Made by a program: the position numbers and the translations under genes. The notes beneath the pieces were generated by a model. The model worked only from the letters and a program-made list of their open reading frames with translations. It had not been told where the DNA came from and did no database searches. Of a DNA stretch of 64,000 nt, positions 33,980-43,266 are shown in pieces. Numbering within the stretch: the stretch's first letter is position 1; each line of letters starts with the position of its first letter. This DNA comes from Erwinia sp039023475 (GTDB taxonomy: Bacteria > Pseudomonadota > Gammaproteobacteria > Enterobacterales > Enterobacteriaceae). The DNA lies in contig NZ_JBCHVB010000002.1 of the NCBI RefSeq assembly GCF_039023475.1, positions 434,001-498,000 of the forward strand, given 5' to 3'.

Positions 33980-34551
33980 TTTTTATTTATCCCCGGACGA
34001 AAGAAAAGCTGTTAATGCCGGAAGCATAAAATGATTTTTCAGCCCTGAATACCGGGCCGGAGGCAGGGAAATGCGGGGTTTATAGTTATTATTTTTGCTG
34101 TCAGCGCCAGAATTAATCAGAAATTATTCGTAGAGGAAGAGATCGGGCAGTACGCCTGAACTATTGTAAGGCCGGTACGGCCTGATAGTATTGCCTGCAT
34201 AATGAGAATTTTCCAGGTGACCTTGCAGAATAATCCCATTAAGTCACATATCTGCTGCTGGACATAAATAAGGGCCATAAAAATAAAGAGCCTGTACCTC
34301 ATTTTCAGATTAAATACGGACCAGATTTTCCTTTTTTATGGCGGCACCTCACCTTAAGTCAAATAATATTTTTTGCAGGCTAATTGTGTATTGATATGTT
34401 TGGCTGTTGCGGAATGTGAGCATTTTTCTGAAAAAGCAGGCGATACTGTACGAAGAATCTTAGTTTACTCGCCTCTTCTCAAATTTTAAGAACTTTGTTC
34501 TCCTGTTGTGGCCTGATGACATACTTATCATCGTCCGGGACTGGCGTTATT
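33980..34551. other. 570-base AT-rich intergenic region with stem-loop
   Basis: No credible gene. It contains a compound hairpin at 34160-34189: outer arms ACTAT / ATAGT and inner arms AGGCCG / CGGCCT around GTA. The region is noticeably AT-rich compared with its flanks. Confidence 0.45.
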
Positions 34552-35130
34552 ATGCTGTTAACTGCTTTCTCTTATATAAAAGACAAGACGGGTTACTTAC
34601 AGGAATTTCTGATCGATCCGCGCAAAACGGGCACCATAGCGCCCTCATCAATGAGCCTGTGCAGAACCATGACGGAGGCTATTGACTGGACCAGCTGCGC
34701 AAATGTCGCCGAACTGGGGGCGGGGGATGGGGTGCTGACCAGACATCTGCTGCGTAAAATGCGACCAGACGCGCAGCTGCTGGCGTTTGAAACTAATCCC
34801 CGCTTTCTGCCCCGGCTGCTGGCCATCAACGACCAACGGCTGCAGATTAGCAGCGCTTCAGCCGAAACGCTGAACGGTGAGTATGATGCGATCTTTTCCG
34901 GTTTGCCGCTCCTGTCGCTGCCGGAACCGGTACGCCATCGCATTCTTGCCCGGGCTGCGGCACGGCTTCGCCCGCAGGGCATCTTTATACAGTTTCAGTA
35001 CACCGCGTTATCAGAATCCCTTCTCTCCGGTTACTTTTCCTGGGAGCGGAGCCGGGTATTCTGCAACCTTCCGCCCGCCTGGGTCTATCGTTGCCGTTCG
35101 TCAGCAAAAGTGTCGCTGGCAGATGATTAA
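34552..35130 (+). CDS. SAM-dependent methyltransferase, PmtA/RrnA-like
   Basis: The 192-residue class I methyltransferase reads FLIDPRKTGTIAPSSMSLCR at the N-terminus, then the SAM motif I VAELGAGDGVLTRHLL and an acidic position in LLAFETNPRFL. This pattern (a FxxxP-GAIxPSS lead-in and GAGxGxxT) is that of phospholipid N-methyltransferase (PmtA) and related proteins. The substrate is not proven. The start at 34552 is a choice among several upstream codons, none with a good binding site, so the N-terminus is uncertain. Confidence 0.72.
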   Translation: MLLTAFSYIKDKTGYLQEFLIDPRKTGTIAPSSMSLCRTMTEAIDWTSCANVAELGAGDGVLTRHLLRKMRPDAQLLAFETNPRFLPRLLAINDQRLQISSASAETLNGEYDAIFSGLPLLSLPEPVRHRILARAAARLRPQGIFIQFQYTALSESLLSGYFSWERSRVFCNLPPAWVYRCRSSAKVSLADD

Positions 35131-35220
35131 GTTAAGAGCATGACATTCAGATGAAGATGAGATGGCAAACTTCCCACACTTTGCCATGCTTAAATTTCAT
35201 CCAGACAACGGGAGGAGAAC

Positions 35221-35451
35221 ATGCACACCGAAACCGAGGCGACGGCCTCAAGCGATGAAGAAGTCTGCAACATTATTGGTAAGGCGGTAGTGGACCTCAG
35301 TATTACCGGGCAGCCGGTAACCAAAGCCACGCTGGCGCTGAAGCTACTGTCGATGGCGGATCAGGATGGTGATGACGAAAGGATTTTACTCTACTGGATT
35401 GCCCGCAGGGCCATCAACGAGCCACACCGGTTTGCGGCGGCAAACATTTGA
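35221..35451 (+). CDS. YmgB/AriR-family small connector protein
   Basis: The 76-residue helical protein has the pattern EEVCNIIGKAVVDLSITGQ...VTKATLALKLLS...RILLYWIARRAI, which fits the YmgB/AriR family (biofilm and acid-resistance connectors downstream of BluF/BluR in E. coli). GGGAGGAG lies just before the ATG. A strong terminator follows. Family call is by remembered pattern. Confidence 0.6.
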   Translation: MHTETEATASSDEEVCNIIGKAVVDLSITGQPVTKATLALKLLSMADQDGDDERILLYWIARRAINEPHRFAAANI

Positions 35452-35484
35452 GGGTGTGACAGCCCGGCGCCGCATGCCGGATGA

Positions 35485-35512
35485 ACGGCCGCTTCGTGAA
35501 GCGGCCGTTTTT
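35485..35512 (+). terminator. rho-independent terminator
   Basis: Stem ACGGCCGCTTC / GAAGCGGCCGT with a 2-base apparent loop and T-run (35508-35512), downstream of the ymgB-like gene and at the 3' end of the convergent acyltransferase gene. Confidence 0.85.
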
Positions 35513-35516
35513 GTAT

Positions 35517-36527
35517 TCAGACGATACGCCGGACCCCCGGGATACGCTGGAGGAGCAGGCAGATCGCGGCGGAAATCAGAAAGCAGAGCAGCGCCACTAG
35601 CGGCATCGTGACGATGGCCGAGTAGCTGTCGAACTTAATATCAAGCAGGCGCAGCAGCAGTTCAAGGATAAGCATATGCACAAAGAATATCCCCAGGCTC
35701 AGCTTTGACAAAGTGCGGATCGCGCCAATTGTCCTTCTGGAAAAGGTAAGGGAAATGTTAAGTAACATAAAAAAGAAGGCCAGTGAAACCACCACCAGCG
35801 TGGGAGCAGAATAAAACAGAAAGATTTCGTTCGGCGAAAAGGTACTCAGCGACAGCGAATAGCTCATCACCGCCGTTAATACGGCAGAAAGAATAAAAAT
35901 AATGGCGGAAATCGTCACCTTAGGATTAATGTTATAACGACGGATAACGCCACCGATAATATAAAATCCGGAAAGATAAACCACCATGTCAATATTACTG
36001 CGGGCCGGGAGCGCATGACCTTCCAGTAAATTGAGCTTCATGTTATCAAATAGCATATAGACTGAGGCTAACGCGAACCATACCGTTACGATATAGTTAA
36101 TCCGCTGCCGGCTGCCGTTCTGGATAAAGGTATTCAGCAGTGGCGTAAGAAGATAAAGCAATATCAGGGTGTAGATAAACCACAAATGCGGCCAGGCTGG
36201 CATGCTCAGCAGGTTGAGCAGACTGAACGGCGTCGAAATGCCGTTCAGCCGGCCATAAAGCAGGTAAATCGCGGACCAGACAATCAGCGGAATAACTAAA
36301 TTCAGCACGCGGTGCTTCAGGGTACTGAGCAATGATTCGTTTTTATTTAATGAAATATAACCCGCAATCAGAAGAAATAGCGGGAAAGCGATACGGCCTG
36401 TCACTTCATACATAACAGAAACGGACCACGCTATGTGAAAATAGCTGAAGGGTGTCGCTGCCGTATGCAGCAGAATAACCAGATAGGTTGCCACCAGCGT
36501 CAACAGCTTAATATTGAGTGTCTTCAA
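35517..36527 (-). CDS. acyltransferase 3 (WecH/OafA-type) membrane protein
   Basis: The 336-residue protein has about ten membrane segments. The N-terminal ATYLVILLHTAATPF carries the conserved catalytic His, and AFPLFLLIAGYI is the AT3 signature. PAWPHLWFIYTLILLYLLTP in the middle is also typical of the WecH-like branch that O-acetylates sugars. It is a single gene; the sugar acceptor is unknown. Confidence 0.88.
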   Translation of the reverse strand: MKTLNIKLLTLVATYLVILLHTAATPFSYFHIAWSVSVMYEVTGRIAFPLFLLIAGYISLNKNESLLSTLKHRVLNLVIPLIVWSAIYLLYGRLNGISTPFSLLNLLSMPAWPHLWFIYTLILLYLLTPLLNTFIQNGSRQRINYIVTVWFALASVYMLFDNMKLNLLEGHALPARSNIDMVVYLSGFYIIGGVIRRYNINPKVTISAIIFILSAVLTAVMSYSLSLSTFSPNEIFLFYSAPTLVVVSLAFFFMLLNISLTFSRRTIGAIRTLSKLSLGIFFVHMLILELLLRLLDIKFDSYSAIVTMPLVALLCFLISAAICLLLQRIPGVRRIV

Positions 36528-36662
36528 CGCCTAACTCCTTGTCATGAAGCATAAACTGGCCTTCTGATTCAGTTTTTTGCCAATGGGCTAAAGGTATCAT
36601 ATTCCACAGGCAGGCGTACCTCTGTACGTAAAAAAAGGCACGTTAACGCAGCGGGGGGAAGA

Positions 36663-36872
36663 GTGGGGAATGTGAAAATGTTTGTCTGGCAGATTTTCTT
36701 TTTCTGGCGGAAAAGGGAGGCGACATCGCATCAACAGACCTCGCAGATAACCCTTACCGGACCGAAAGGGGAGGCACAGAAAGATATGTCAATCCACGGA
36801 GATGATGCGCCTGGTGCTGCAACCTTCAGTAAGGCGGTCAGGCCTCTGCTGAAACCGCACCAGAATAATTAA
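36663..36872 (+). CDS. possible small protein
   Basis: A 69-codon frame starting with GTG after a purine-rich GGGGGGAAGA, encoding a hydrophobic/basic start (MFVWQIFFFWRKRE) and a polar remainder. No family resemblance. Included with low confidence because of the strong binding-site-like sequence. Confidence 0.25.
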   Translation: MGNVKMFVWQIFFFWRKREATSHQQTSQITLTGPKGEAQKDMSIHGDDAPGAATFSKAVRPLLKPHQNN

Positions 36873-36961
36873 AAGGAGGGAGGCAAAGTGGAAATAATTC
36901 ACTCAGGAGCGTGAAACTTGTTAAAATTACCCTTTCCTCTCTCTTTATCATGGAAGCGCTT

Positions 36962-37165
36962 ATGTCATCTCCGATTTCTGAAATTGCTCATCCGGCCAAC
37001 AGCCCAAAGCAGGCTGCGTTACAGTTAGTGATTGAGCTGGTCCGGGCGGGCAAGCTCAGTCCGCTTCAGGGCGACGCCTCAAATATGATCTCTATCTACG
37101 AACAGTTCAAAGCCCACTTCGAAGCAGATAAGCAGAAGCACTCCTCCGGTTCGGCTATTTCGTAA
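36962..37165 (+). CDS. small hypothetical protein
   Basis: A 67-residue helical protein (MSSPISEIAHPANSPKQAAL, QLVIELVRAGKLSPLQGD, then a charged C-terminus). The start at 36962 has GGAAG about 6 bases upstream. A longer version from GTG 36911 is possible: that codon overlaps the TGA of an eight-codon mini-frame (GTG 36888) which has a very strong AAGGAGGGAGG site. Family not recognised. Confidence 0.5.
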   Translation: MSSPISEIAHPANSPKQAALQLVIELVRAGKLSPLQGDASNMISIYEQFKAHFEADKQKHSSGSAIS

Positions 37166-37237
37166 TTGCTACAGGCGACGTTCCCGTCGCAAAGCGCAGA
37201 CGTCGGTTAAAGGCGGATGCGGGTTGCTTTATCTCAG

Positions 37238-37264
37238 GAAAACGGGTGCCTCACGCCCGTTTTC
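37238..37264. terminator. hairpin between convergent genes
   Basis: Stem GAAAACGGG / CCCGTTTTC with a 9-base loop between the small gene and the convergent ABC operon; the T-run is partly inside the stem. Confidence 0.55.
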
Positions 37265-37295
37265 TCTGCGCTTTATCCTCAGATTACGTTTCGCA

Positions 37296-37961
37296 TTACC
37301 CCACAATACGCCCCTGATCCATCCGGACGGCGCTGTCGCACATATGATCGATCACATCCGGATCGTGGCTGACCAGCACCATCGTCAGGTTGTCCTGCTG
37401 CTTTAGCCTGTTCAGCAGGTTAAGGATCTCCGCCTGTACCGACATATCCAGCGCGGAGGTGGGCTCGTCCAGCAGCAAAACTTTGGGTTCCAGCAGCAGC
37501 GCCCGCACGATGGCTACGCGCTGGCGCTGGCCGCCCGAGAGCTGGTGGGGATAGCGATCCGCCAGCGCCGGATCCAGGCCAACGTGGCGGAATCCGCGGT
37601 CGATCCGATCGTTAACGTTCGTTTTTTTCAGCAGCTTAAGCGGTTCGGATAGCGTCCGCCGCAGCCGGTGACGCGGATGCAGCGAGGCGTAGGGATCCTG
37701 AAATACCATCTGCACGTTCTGACGAAGCTGGCCGGTAAAACGCTGGCCCGGTTTTACGGTCTCTCCCGCGAGCGTCATGCCGCCCTGCCAGTGGGGATTA
37801 AGGCCCGCCATCACCCAGAGCAGCGAAGACTTACCGCAGCCGGAAGGGCCGACCAGGCCGAAGCACTCGCCAGCCTTCACGTTCAGCGACACCTCATGGA
37901 CCACCGTACGGAAGTCGTAGCCCTGGCGGTGTGAAACGCTCATGTCGGTCAGTTCAATCAT
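37296..37961 (-). CDS. ABC transporter ATPase, DppF/OppF-type (short)
   Basis: The 221-residue ATPase has Walker A GPSGCGKSS, signature LSGGQRQRVAIVRAL and Walker B VLLLDEPTSALD with the H-loop VSHD. It is much shorter than usual DppF/OppF (about 300 residues), lacking the C-terminal oligopeptide-ATPase extension. The start at 37961 overlaps the previous ATPase gene by 8 bases; the longer upstream frame is not used. Last gene of a five-gene importer. Confidence 0.9.
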   Translation of the reverse strand: MIELTDMSVSHRQGYDFRTVVHEVSLNVKAGECFGLVGPSGCGKSSLLWVMAGLNPHWQGGMTLAGETVKPGQRFTGQLRQNVQMVFQDPYASLHPRHRLRRTLSEPLKLLKKTNVNDRIDRGFRHVGLDPALADRYPHQLSGGQRQRVAIVRALLLEPKVLLLDEPTSALDMSVQAEILNLLNRLKQQDNLTMVLVSHDPDVIDHMCDSAVRMDQGRIVG

Positions 37962-38799
37962 GGTGAAAGTGCTCCTCCAGCGCTGCACGGTCAAGGACGG
38001 GTAGCGGGTGGCCGTGAGTGGCTTTACTGGGGCGGCAAGACCACAGCGTACGCGTATAGGGATGAGTAGCGCGCGGCAGATCGGCGGCGGGCAGCGTATC
38101 CAGAATCTCACCCTGATACATCACCATTACCCGCTCGCAGTGTTCGGAGACCTGCTGAAGATCGTGGCTGATGAGCAGTAATCCCATATTCCGCTCTTCA
38201 ACCAGACGGCGGATAAGCAGCAGGACCTGATCGCGCATGGCGTGGTCAAGCGCAGAGGTTGGCTCATCGGCGATCAGAAACTGAGGATCGGCAATCAGCG
38301 CAATAGCCAGCATCACGCGCTGGCCCATGCCGCCGGAAAGCTGATGGGGATAGCGATCCATCAGCTGGCGCGGCTGGGGCAGCCCTACCGCGTCCAGCAT
38401 CTCGCAGACCTTTTCCGTACGCTCTGCCCGGCTCAGCCTGGCGTGAAGCTTGAGGGGTTCCGCCACCTGCCAGCCAATAGTACGCAGCGGATTAAGCGCA
38501 TATTTCGGATCCTGCATTACCATCGCAAGCTGGCTACCGCGAAGCTGGCTCCAGCGGCGTTCGCTCAGCGTCAGCGCGTCGTGTCCGGCCACGGTAAGCG
38601 TACTGGCGTGCAGGTGCAGGGAAGGGGCGAGCAGCCCCATCAGGCTGCGGGCGGTAAGGGATTTGCCGGAGCCCGATTCGCCAACCAGCGCCACGCGTTC
38701 GCGACCCAGCGAGAAGCTGATATCGTTGACCAGCGTAGTGCCGGTGTTGTTCTGGATGCGCAGCTTGTCAGCCACTACCAGCAGAGAAGAATCATGCAT
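37954..38799 (-). CDS. ABC transporter ATPase, DppD-type
   Basis: The 281-residue ATPase has Walker A GESGSGKSL, signature LSGGMGQRVMLAIAL and Walker B FLIADEPTSALD. The C-terminal HPYTRTLWSCRPS segment belongs to the oligopeptide/nickel ATPase extension. The start at 38799 (MHDSSLLV) overlaps the permease stop by 8 bases. It powers the importer together with the short ATPase downstream. Confidence 0.9.
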   Translation of the reverse strand: MHDSSLLVVADKLRIQNNTGTTLVNDISFSLGRERVALVGESGSGKSLTARSLMGLLAPSLHLHASTLTVAGHDALTLSERRWSQLRGSQLAMVMQDPKYALNPLRTIGWQVAEPLKLHARLSRAERTEKVCEMLDAVGLPQPRQLMDRYPHQLSGGMGQRVMLAIALIADPQFLIADEPTSALDHAMRDQVLLLIRRLVEERNMGLLLISHDLQQVSEHCERVMVMYQGEILDTLPAADLPRATHPYTRTLWSCRPSKATHGHPLPVLDRAALEEHFHHD

Positions 38800-39643
38800 T
38801 ATTTCGGGTATCCAGTCGGTCACGCAGGCCATCGCCCGTCAGGTTAAAGGCCAGGCTGGCAAACAGGATCGCCCCGCCCGGGGCGGCAGCAACCCACCAC
38901 TGATCGAAAATCACCTTGCTGCCTTCAGCTACCATAGAACCCCATTCCGCCATTGGCGGCTGCACGCCCATGCCCAGGAAGCCCAGACCGGCGGCGGAGA
39001 GAATAATGCCGCCCAGACTCAGCGCGGCGCGCACCACGGCACCGGGCATACAGAGCGGCAGGATATGGCCGAACATCAGGCGCAGGCCGTTAATGCCCTG
39101 CATCCGGGCGGCGGCGAGATAGTCGCTGCGCCGCAGCGCCAGCGTTTCCGCGCGCGCCTGACGGGCAAAGGGCGGCCAGCTGGTCAGCGCCAGCGCCAGC
39201 GCGCCGTTTATCAGGCCAGGGCCGAGCATCGCTACCAGCGCGAGCGCGATAACCAGATTCGGCAGGGAGAGAAATATATCGGTTATGCGCAGCAGAACCC
39301 GTTCTGTCCAGCCCCCCAGATAGCCCGCGCTGATGCCGATCAGGAGTCCCACAGGAATGGTCAGCACCAGAATCAGCGAAACCAGCAGCAGGGTAGGCCT
39401 TGTGCCGTAAATCACGCGGGAGAGGAGGTCACGGCCAAAACCGTCGGTACCAAACCAGTGCAGGGAGGAGGGCGGCAGCAGACGCGCAGACATCATCTGC
39501 GCGTTGGGATCAAAAGGCGCAAGCAGCGGAGCGAACAGCGCGGCCAGCAGCAGCACCGCCACCAGCGCACCGCCGACGGCCAGTGAGGTGACGCGCCGGC
39601 GGCGGGTCGGCGCGATTGCGAGATCGGTTAAATTTTGCGTCAT
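38792..39643 (-). CDS. ABC transporter permease, DppC-type
   Basis: The 283-residue inner-membrane permease has an N-terminal OppC_N-like segment (LFAPLLAPFDPNAQM), HWFGTDGFGRDLLSRVIYGT, and the EAA loop RQARAETLALRRSDYLAAAR. About six membrane segments. It overlaps the DppB-type gene by 4 bases. Confidence 0.92.
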   Translation of the reverse strand: MTQNLTDLAIAPTRRRRVTSLAVGGALVAVLLLAALFAPLLAPFDPNAQMMSARLLPPSSLHWFGTDGFGRDLLSRVIYGTRPTLLLVSLILVLTIPVGLLIGISAGYLGGWTERVLLRITDIFLSLPNLVIALALVAMLGPGLINGALALALTSWPPFARQARAETLALRRSDYLAAARMQGINGLRLMFGHILPLCMPGAVVRAALSLGGIILSAAGLGFLGMGVQPPMAEWGSMVAEGSKVIFDQWWVAAAPGGAILFASLAFNLTGDGLRDRLDTRNNA

Positions 39644-40692
39644 CGTGTTCTCGGATCGGTAAGCCAGGTTAAGCCATCCGCCAGCGCGTTAAGAGCGATA
39701 AAGCAGCCGCCAATCAGCAGCGTCGATCCCAGGATAGCGGGCGTGTCGGAGGCAAACAGGGCTGTGGTCATATAGCGCCCTACGCCCGGCCAGGCGAAGA
39801 CCGTTTCGGTCAGGACTGATCCTTCCAGCAGCGTGGCGTAGGAGAGGGCCAGGACGGTAATCAGCGTGCCGCGCACGTTAGGAAAGACGTGCAGCAGCAG
39901 GATCCTGCCACGGCTCGCGCCTTTGGCTCTCGCCAGGGTCACATATTCTTTATTACTCTCTTCCAGCAGCGCCGCACGCAGCAGGCGGGTAATCCCGGCC
40001 ATCGACAGCAGGCCAAGCACCACCACCGGAAGCCAGAGGTGCGCAATCGCGTTGCGGAACATCTCCGCATCGCCGGAAAGCCAGCTGTCTATCAGCACCA
40101 GACCGGTTTTCGGTTCCAGGGTGTAAATCCAGATATCATCCAGCCGCCCCGGCCCGGCAGACCAGTGCAGCACGGCGTAGAACAGCAGCAAACCCAACAG
40201 CCCCAGCCAGAACACCGGCACGGAATAGCCCAGCAGTGAGATCATGCGGGCAAGGTTATCGAGCAGGCTACCTGGCTTCCATGCCGCCAGCAGCGCCAGC
40301 ACAATGCCGAAGAAAGAACCAAAAATCATCGCGCAGGTTGCCAGCTCAATCGTCGCCGGAAAGGTACGCTGAAGATCGCTGATAACAGGCTGATTGGTCA
40401 GGCGCGAAATGCCCAAATCGCCGCTAAGCAGATGGGTAACGTAATGCCAGAACTGCATCAGGAGCGGCTGATCCAGCCCCAAATCATGGCGAACCTGAGC
40501 ATAGGTCGATGCGCTGGCGTGATCGCCGGCAATTTGCAGCACCGGATCGACAGGAGAAAGATGCGAAAGCAGGAAGGTGAAGGCCAGCAGGCCAAGCAGC
40601 GTCACCGCCAGCGAGAGGATACCCCCCGCCAGGCGGCCGCTTCGCCGCCAGAACAGCCGGGCGAACCCGGCTTCAGAAAGAGACAACGCCAT
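39640..40692 (-). CDS. ABC transporter permease, DppB-type
   Basis: The 350-residue permease has the family start (FLLSHLSPVDPVLQIAGDHA), HDLGLDQPLLMQF, and the EAA loop region LLEESNKEYVTLARAKGASR. It has about six membrane segments and is slightly longer than DppB. The start overlaps the binding-protein stop by 1 base. Confidence 0.92.
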   Translation of the reverse strand: MALSLSEAGFARLFWRRSGRLAGGILSLAVTLLGLLAFTFLLSHLSPVDPVLQIAGDHASASTYAQVRHDLGLDQPLLMQFWHYVTHLLSGDLGISRLTNQPVISDLQRTFPATIELATCAMIFGSFFGIVLALLAAWKPGSLLDNLARMISLLGYSVPVFWLGLLGLLLFYAVLHWSAGPGRLDDIWIYTLEPKTGLVLIDSWLSGDAEMFRNAIAHLWLPVVVLGLLSMAGITRLLRAALLEESNKEYVTLARAKGASRGRILLLHVFPNVRGTLITVLALSYATLLEGSVLTETVFAWPGVGRYMTTALFASDTPAILGSTLLIGGCFIALNALADGLTWLTDPRTR

Positions 40693-42260
40693 TACTTGCT
40701 GACCTGACCGTAATAAACCATATCGGGGTTAATACCCTGAACGTAGCCTTTAATATTGTCGCGTACCGCGATCAGGTTGCGCGCCTGAAGCCCGATCACA
40801 TAAGGCGAATTTTTCTGTAGTTCACGCTGCAAATCCTGATACAGGGCAACGCGCTTCGCGTTATCGCTCTCGGCAGTGGCTGCCAGCGTCTGCTTGTTCA
40901 GCGCCGGAATATGCCAGTTTGATCGCCATGCCAGCGTGGTACTGCCGTTTTCCGGGTTGTAAGCGAAGGCAGCGGCGTTGGTGTTCGGATCGAAATAATC
41001 CGCGCCCCACGCGTTCAGCGTGGCTTCATACTGATGCGCTTTTACCGTCGTGGCTACTTCGCTGCTGATGCCCGGGATCAGTTCCACCTTGACGCCACCC
41101 CGGGCAAAGCTCGCCTGGAGTGCCTGAGCGATATCAAGATAAGGCGGCTGGTTGCTGACCACCAGCTTAAAACTGACATTGGTCAGGCCGGCCTTGCTGA
41201 GGATCGCCTTCGCTTTTTCCGGATCGTAGCGGTAGGGGTTTTCGTTCAGCGCACCAAGAAAGCCTTCCGGCAGGAACGACTGATGCACCTGGAACTGGCC
41301 TTTCAGCAAATCATCGGCGATACCGTGATAGTCAAACAGATAGCGGGATGCTTCCCAGAACGCCGGGTTTTTCAGCGCCGGTTTGGCATCGATATTGAAC
41401 TGCATGTAATAGAGCGACGCCATGGGGATCGCCATCGGCTTCACGCCTGCCGTATTTTTTAGCGCCGCCATCTGATCGGCACCGAGATTACGCGCAATGT
41501 CCGCATCGCCCTGTTCAAGCAGCAGACGACGGGTCGCCGGTTCAGGAACGTTTTTGATCAGGACGTTTTTCAGCTTAGGCGCGCCGCCCGGCGAGGTGGG
41601 GTTAGCGGAAAGCAGCAGGACTTCATGCGGAATATATTTGCGGATCTGGAACGGGCCGCTGCCTGCAGAGTGCATGGAGAGCCACTTGTTGCCGAAGTCG
41701 CCTTTCTGCGCATGCGCCTGAACGCTCTTTTCATCGACGATGGAGGCTACCGGGGCAGCAAGCAGGCTCAGTACATAGGTCGGGCTGACGTCGGCCGTCC
41801 AGCTTACCTTAACGTGATTCCCGTCAATTTTTTCCAGCTGCGCGTCGACATTATCCTTTGACCAGCCAAGCTGGGTCAGAATAAAAGAGGGATCAAGGTT
41901 GAGTTTGACCACCCGGCTAAGGGAGAACATCACATCTTCCGGCCGTAGCGGATTGCCGGAAGCGAAGCGGGCATCCTTTTTCAGCGTAAAGGTCAGGCTG
42001 CGGTTGTCGCTGCCCGGCTGCCAGTCGCTCGCCAGCGTAGGCTTGAGGTCAGTTGGATTATTCGGATCGGACTGTACCAGACGCTGATAAAGGTTAGTAA
42101 ACGCCTGCACCGAGGTAAGCTCAAAGCCCTCTGCCGGATCAAAACTGCTGGCGTCGTCAATCGACTGGGCGATCACCAGCGTATCAGGCGGCGTGGCGGC
42201 GTGGGCAGTAACGGCGCCGGCCAGCGCAACGGCCAGCATTGACGGAACTACAATTTTCAT
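40692..42260 (-). CDS. ABC transporter substrate-binding protein, family 5
   Basis: The 522-residue periplasmic SBP_bac_5 protein has a signal peptide ending AVTAHA. Typical segments are SFDPAEGFELTS, LASDWQPGSDNRSLTFTLKK with DARFASGNPLRPEDVMFS, and FDPNTNAAAFAYNPENGS. Family members bind peptides, nickel, opines or other solutes; the ligand cannot be read here. It is the first gene of the SBP-permease-permease-ATPase-ATPase operon. Confidence 0.93.
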   Translation of the reverse strand: MKIVVPSMLAVALAGAVTAHAATPPDTLVIAQSIDDASSFDPAEGFELTSVQAFTNLYQRLVQSDPNNPTDLKPTLASDWQPGSDNRSLTFTLKKDARFASGNPLRPEDVMFSLSRVVKLNLDPSFILTQLGWSKDNVDAQLEKIDGNHVKVSWTADVSPTYVLSLLAAPVASIVDEKSVQAHAQKGDFGNKWLSMHSAGSGPFQIRKYIPHEVLLLSANPTSPGGAPKLKNVLIKNVPEPATRRLLLEQGDADIARNLGADQMAALKNTAGVKPMAIPMASLYYMQFNIDAKPALKNPAFWEASRYLFDYHGIADDLLKGQFQVHQSFLPEGFLGALNENPYRYDPEKAKAILSKAGLTNVSFKLVVSNQPPYLDIAQALQASFARGGVKVELIPGISSEVATTVKAHQYEATLNAWGADYFDPNTNAAAFAYNPENGSTTLAWRSNWHIPALNKQTLAATAESDNAKRVALYQDLQRELQKNSPYVIGLQARNLIAVRDNIKGYVQGINPDMVYYGQVSK

Positions 42261-42386
42261 GACGTTTCCTTAACCTTGAAATGTGATCGCGAGTGTAGTT
42301 GAGGTGACTGCCGGAGAAATAGTAGATTATCCCCTATCGATATTCCTGTAGGTTATAAGCCGTTCGGGTTGGTTATAATATGCTAC

Positions 42387-43052
42387 TCAGGAAAATGCGT
42401 GGGAAAGCGTCAGCCAGAGCCACGGCGAAACGCCAATAAGGTTGTTCAGCATATGCAGGAAAAGGGGGAGCTTCAGCCCGCCGGAGAGAAGGCGAGCGTA
42501 GCAAAGCAGTAGGGAGAGCAGCATCAGGGCGATGAGCGTTTGCGGGTGAGCGTACTGCGTGTGCACCGCCGCAAAGGCGATGGAGGTCAGAAGCGCGCAG
42601 GCCAGACGCTGGTCGGGCGCCCAGGTCAGCAGGCCCTGTAGTACAAATCCGCGAAACAGAATTTCTTCGTAAACCGGTGCCAGTAGCACCACCGCAAGGA
42701 CAAACGGCAGCATGCCGCTCCGATCGGCGCCAATCTGGCTGCTGGTCCAGGCTTCCTCCTGCAAATAGAACGACTGGGAAAAAATCAGCCCCAGCAGCAG
42801 CAGGCTGAACAACGCCGCCTGGCCAGCCCGGATATCGCCCAGCGGAATATCCTGATAGCGGCGGCAGTACCAGCCATAAAGCGGCACCAGTACGGCAAAC
42901 TCCAGTAGGCAAAGTACCGGCATCAGCATGCCGCTCGCCCGCAGTTCAGCATAATTCGGCAGTGCGCTCACCACCCGCGTCAGGGAGTACCAGATCAGAA
43001 ACATGCCAATGCAGCGCAGGGTGGCGTTCACTTTTTCAGAAGGATGGTTCAT
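42387..43052 (-). CDS. CPBP family intramembrane metalloprotease
   Basis: The 221-residue protein has about seven hydrophobic segments and carries the CAAX-protease/bacteriocin-processing motifs: EEILFRGFV (EExxxR), FAAVHTQY (FxxxH) and HMLNNLIG (HxxxN). The start at 43052 was chosen because AGGGG precedes it and the upstream extension has no family match. The biological substrate is unknown. Divergent from the GGDEF-EAL gene. Confidence 0.85.
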   Translation of the reverse strand: MNHPSEKVNATLRCIGMFLIWYSLTRVVSALPNYAELRASGMLMPVLCLLEFAVLVPLYGWYCRRYQDIPLGDIRAGQAALFSLLLLGLIFSQSFYLQEEAWTSSQIGADRSGMLPFVLAVVLLAPVYEEILFRGFVLQGLLTWAPDQRLACALLTSIAFAAVHTQYAHPQTLIALMLLSLLLCYARLLSGGLKLPLFLHMLNNLIGVSPWLWLTLSHAFS

Positions 43053-43266
43053 CGCATAAACCCCTGCGCCGGAAATGAGCGGATGGTAACAAGCTCGCCA
43101 CAGGCTGTCGATAAGCAGGATAAACCCCTGGCGGGCTCTAAATTGTTCAGCCTTTAAGCCGATAAAGAAATAACCATCGTGCCCGGATAATAAGCGGAGC
43201 ACGATTTTATTTAATGCCTGTGGAGAAGGATTTCTGGCACATTCCACTGGATAAGGTTTGAAGTAG

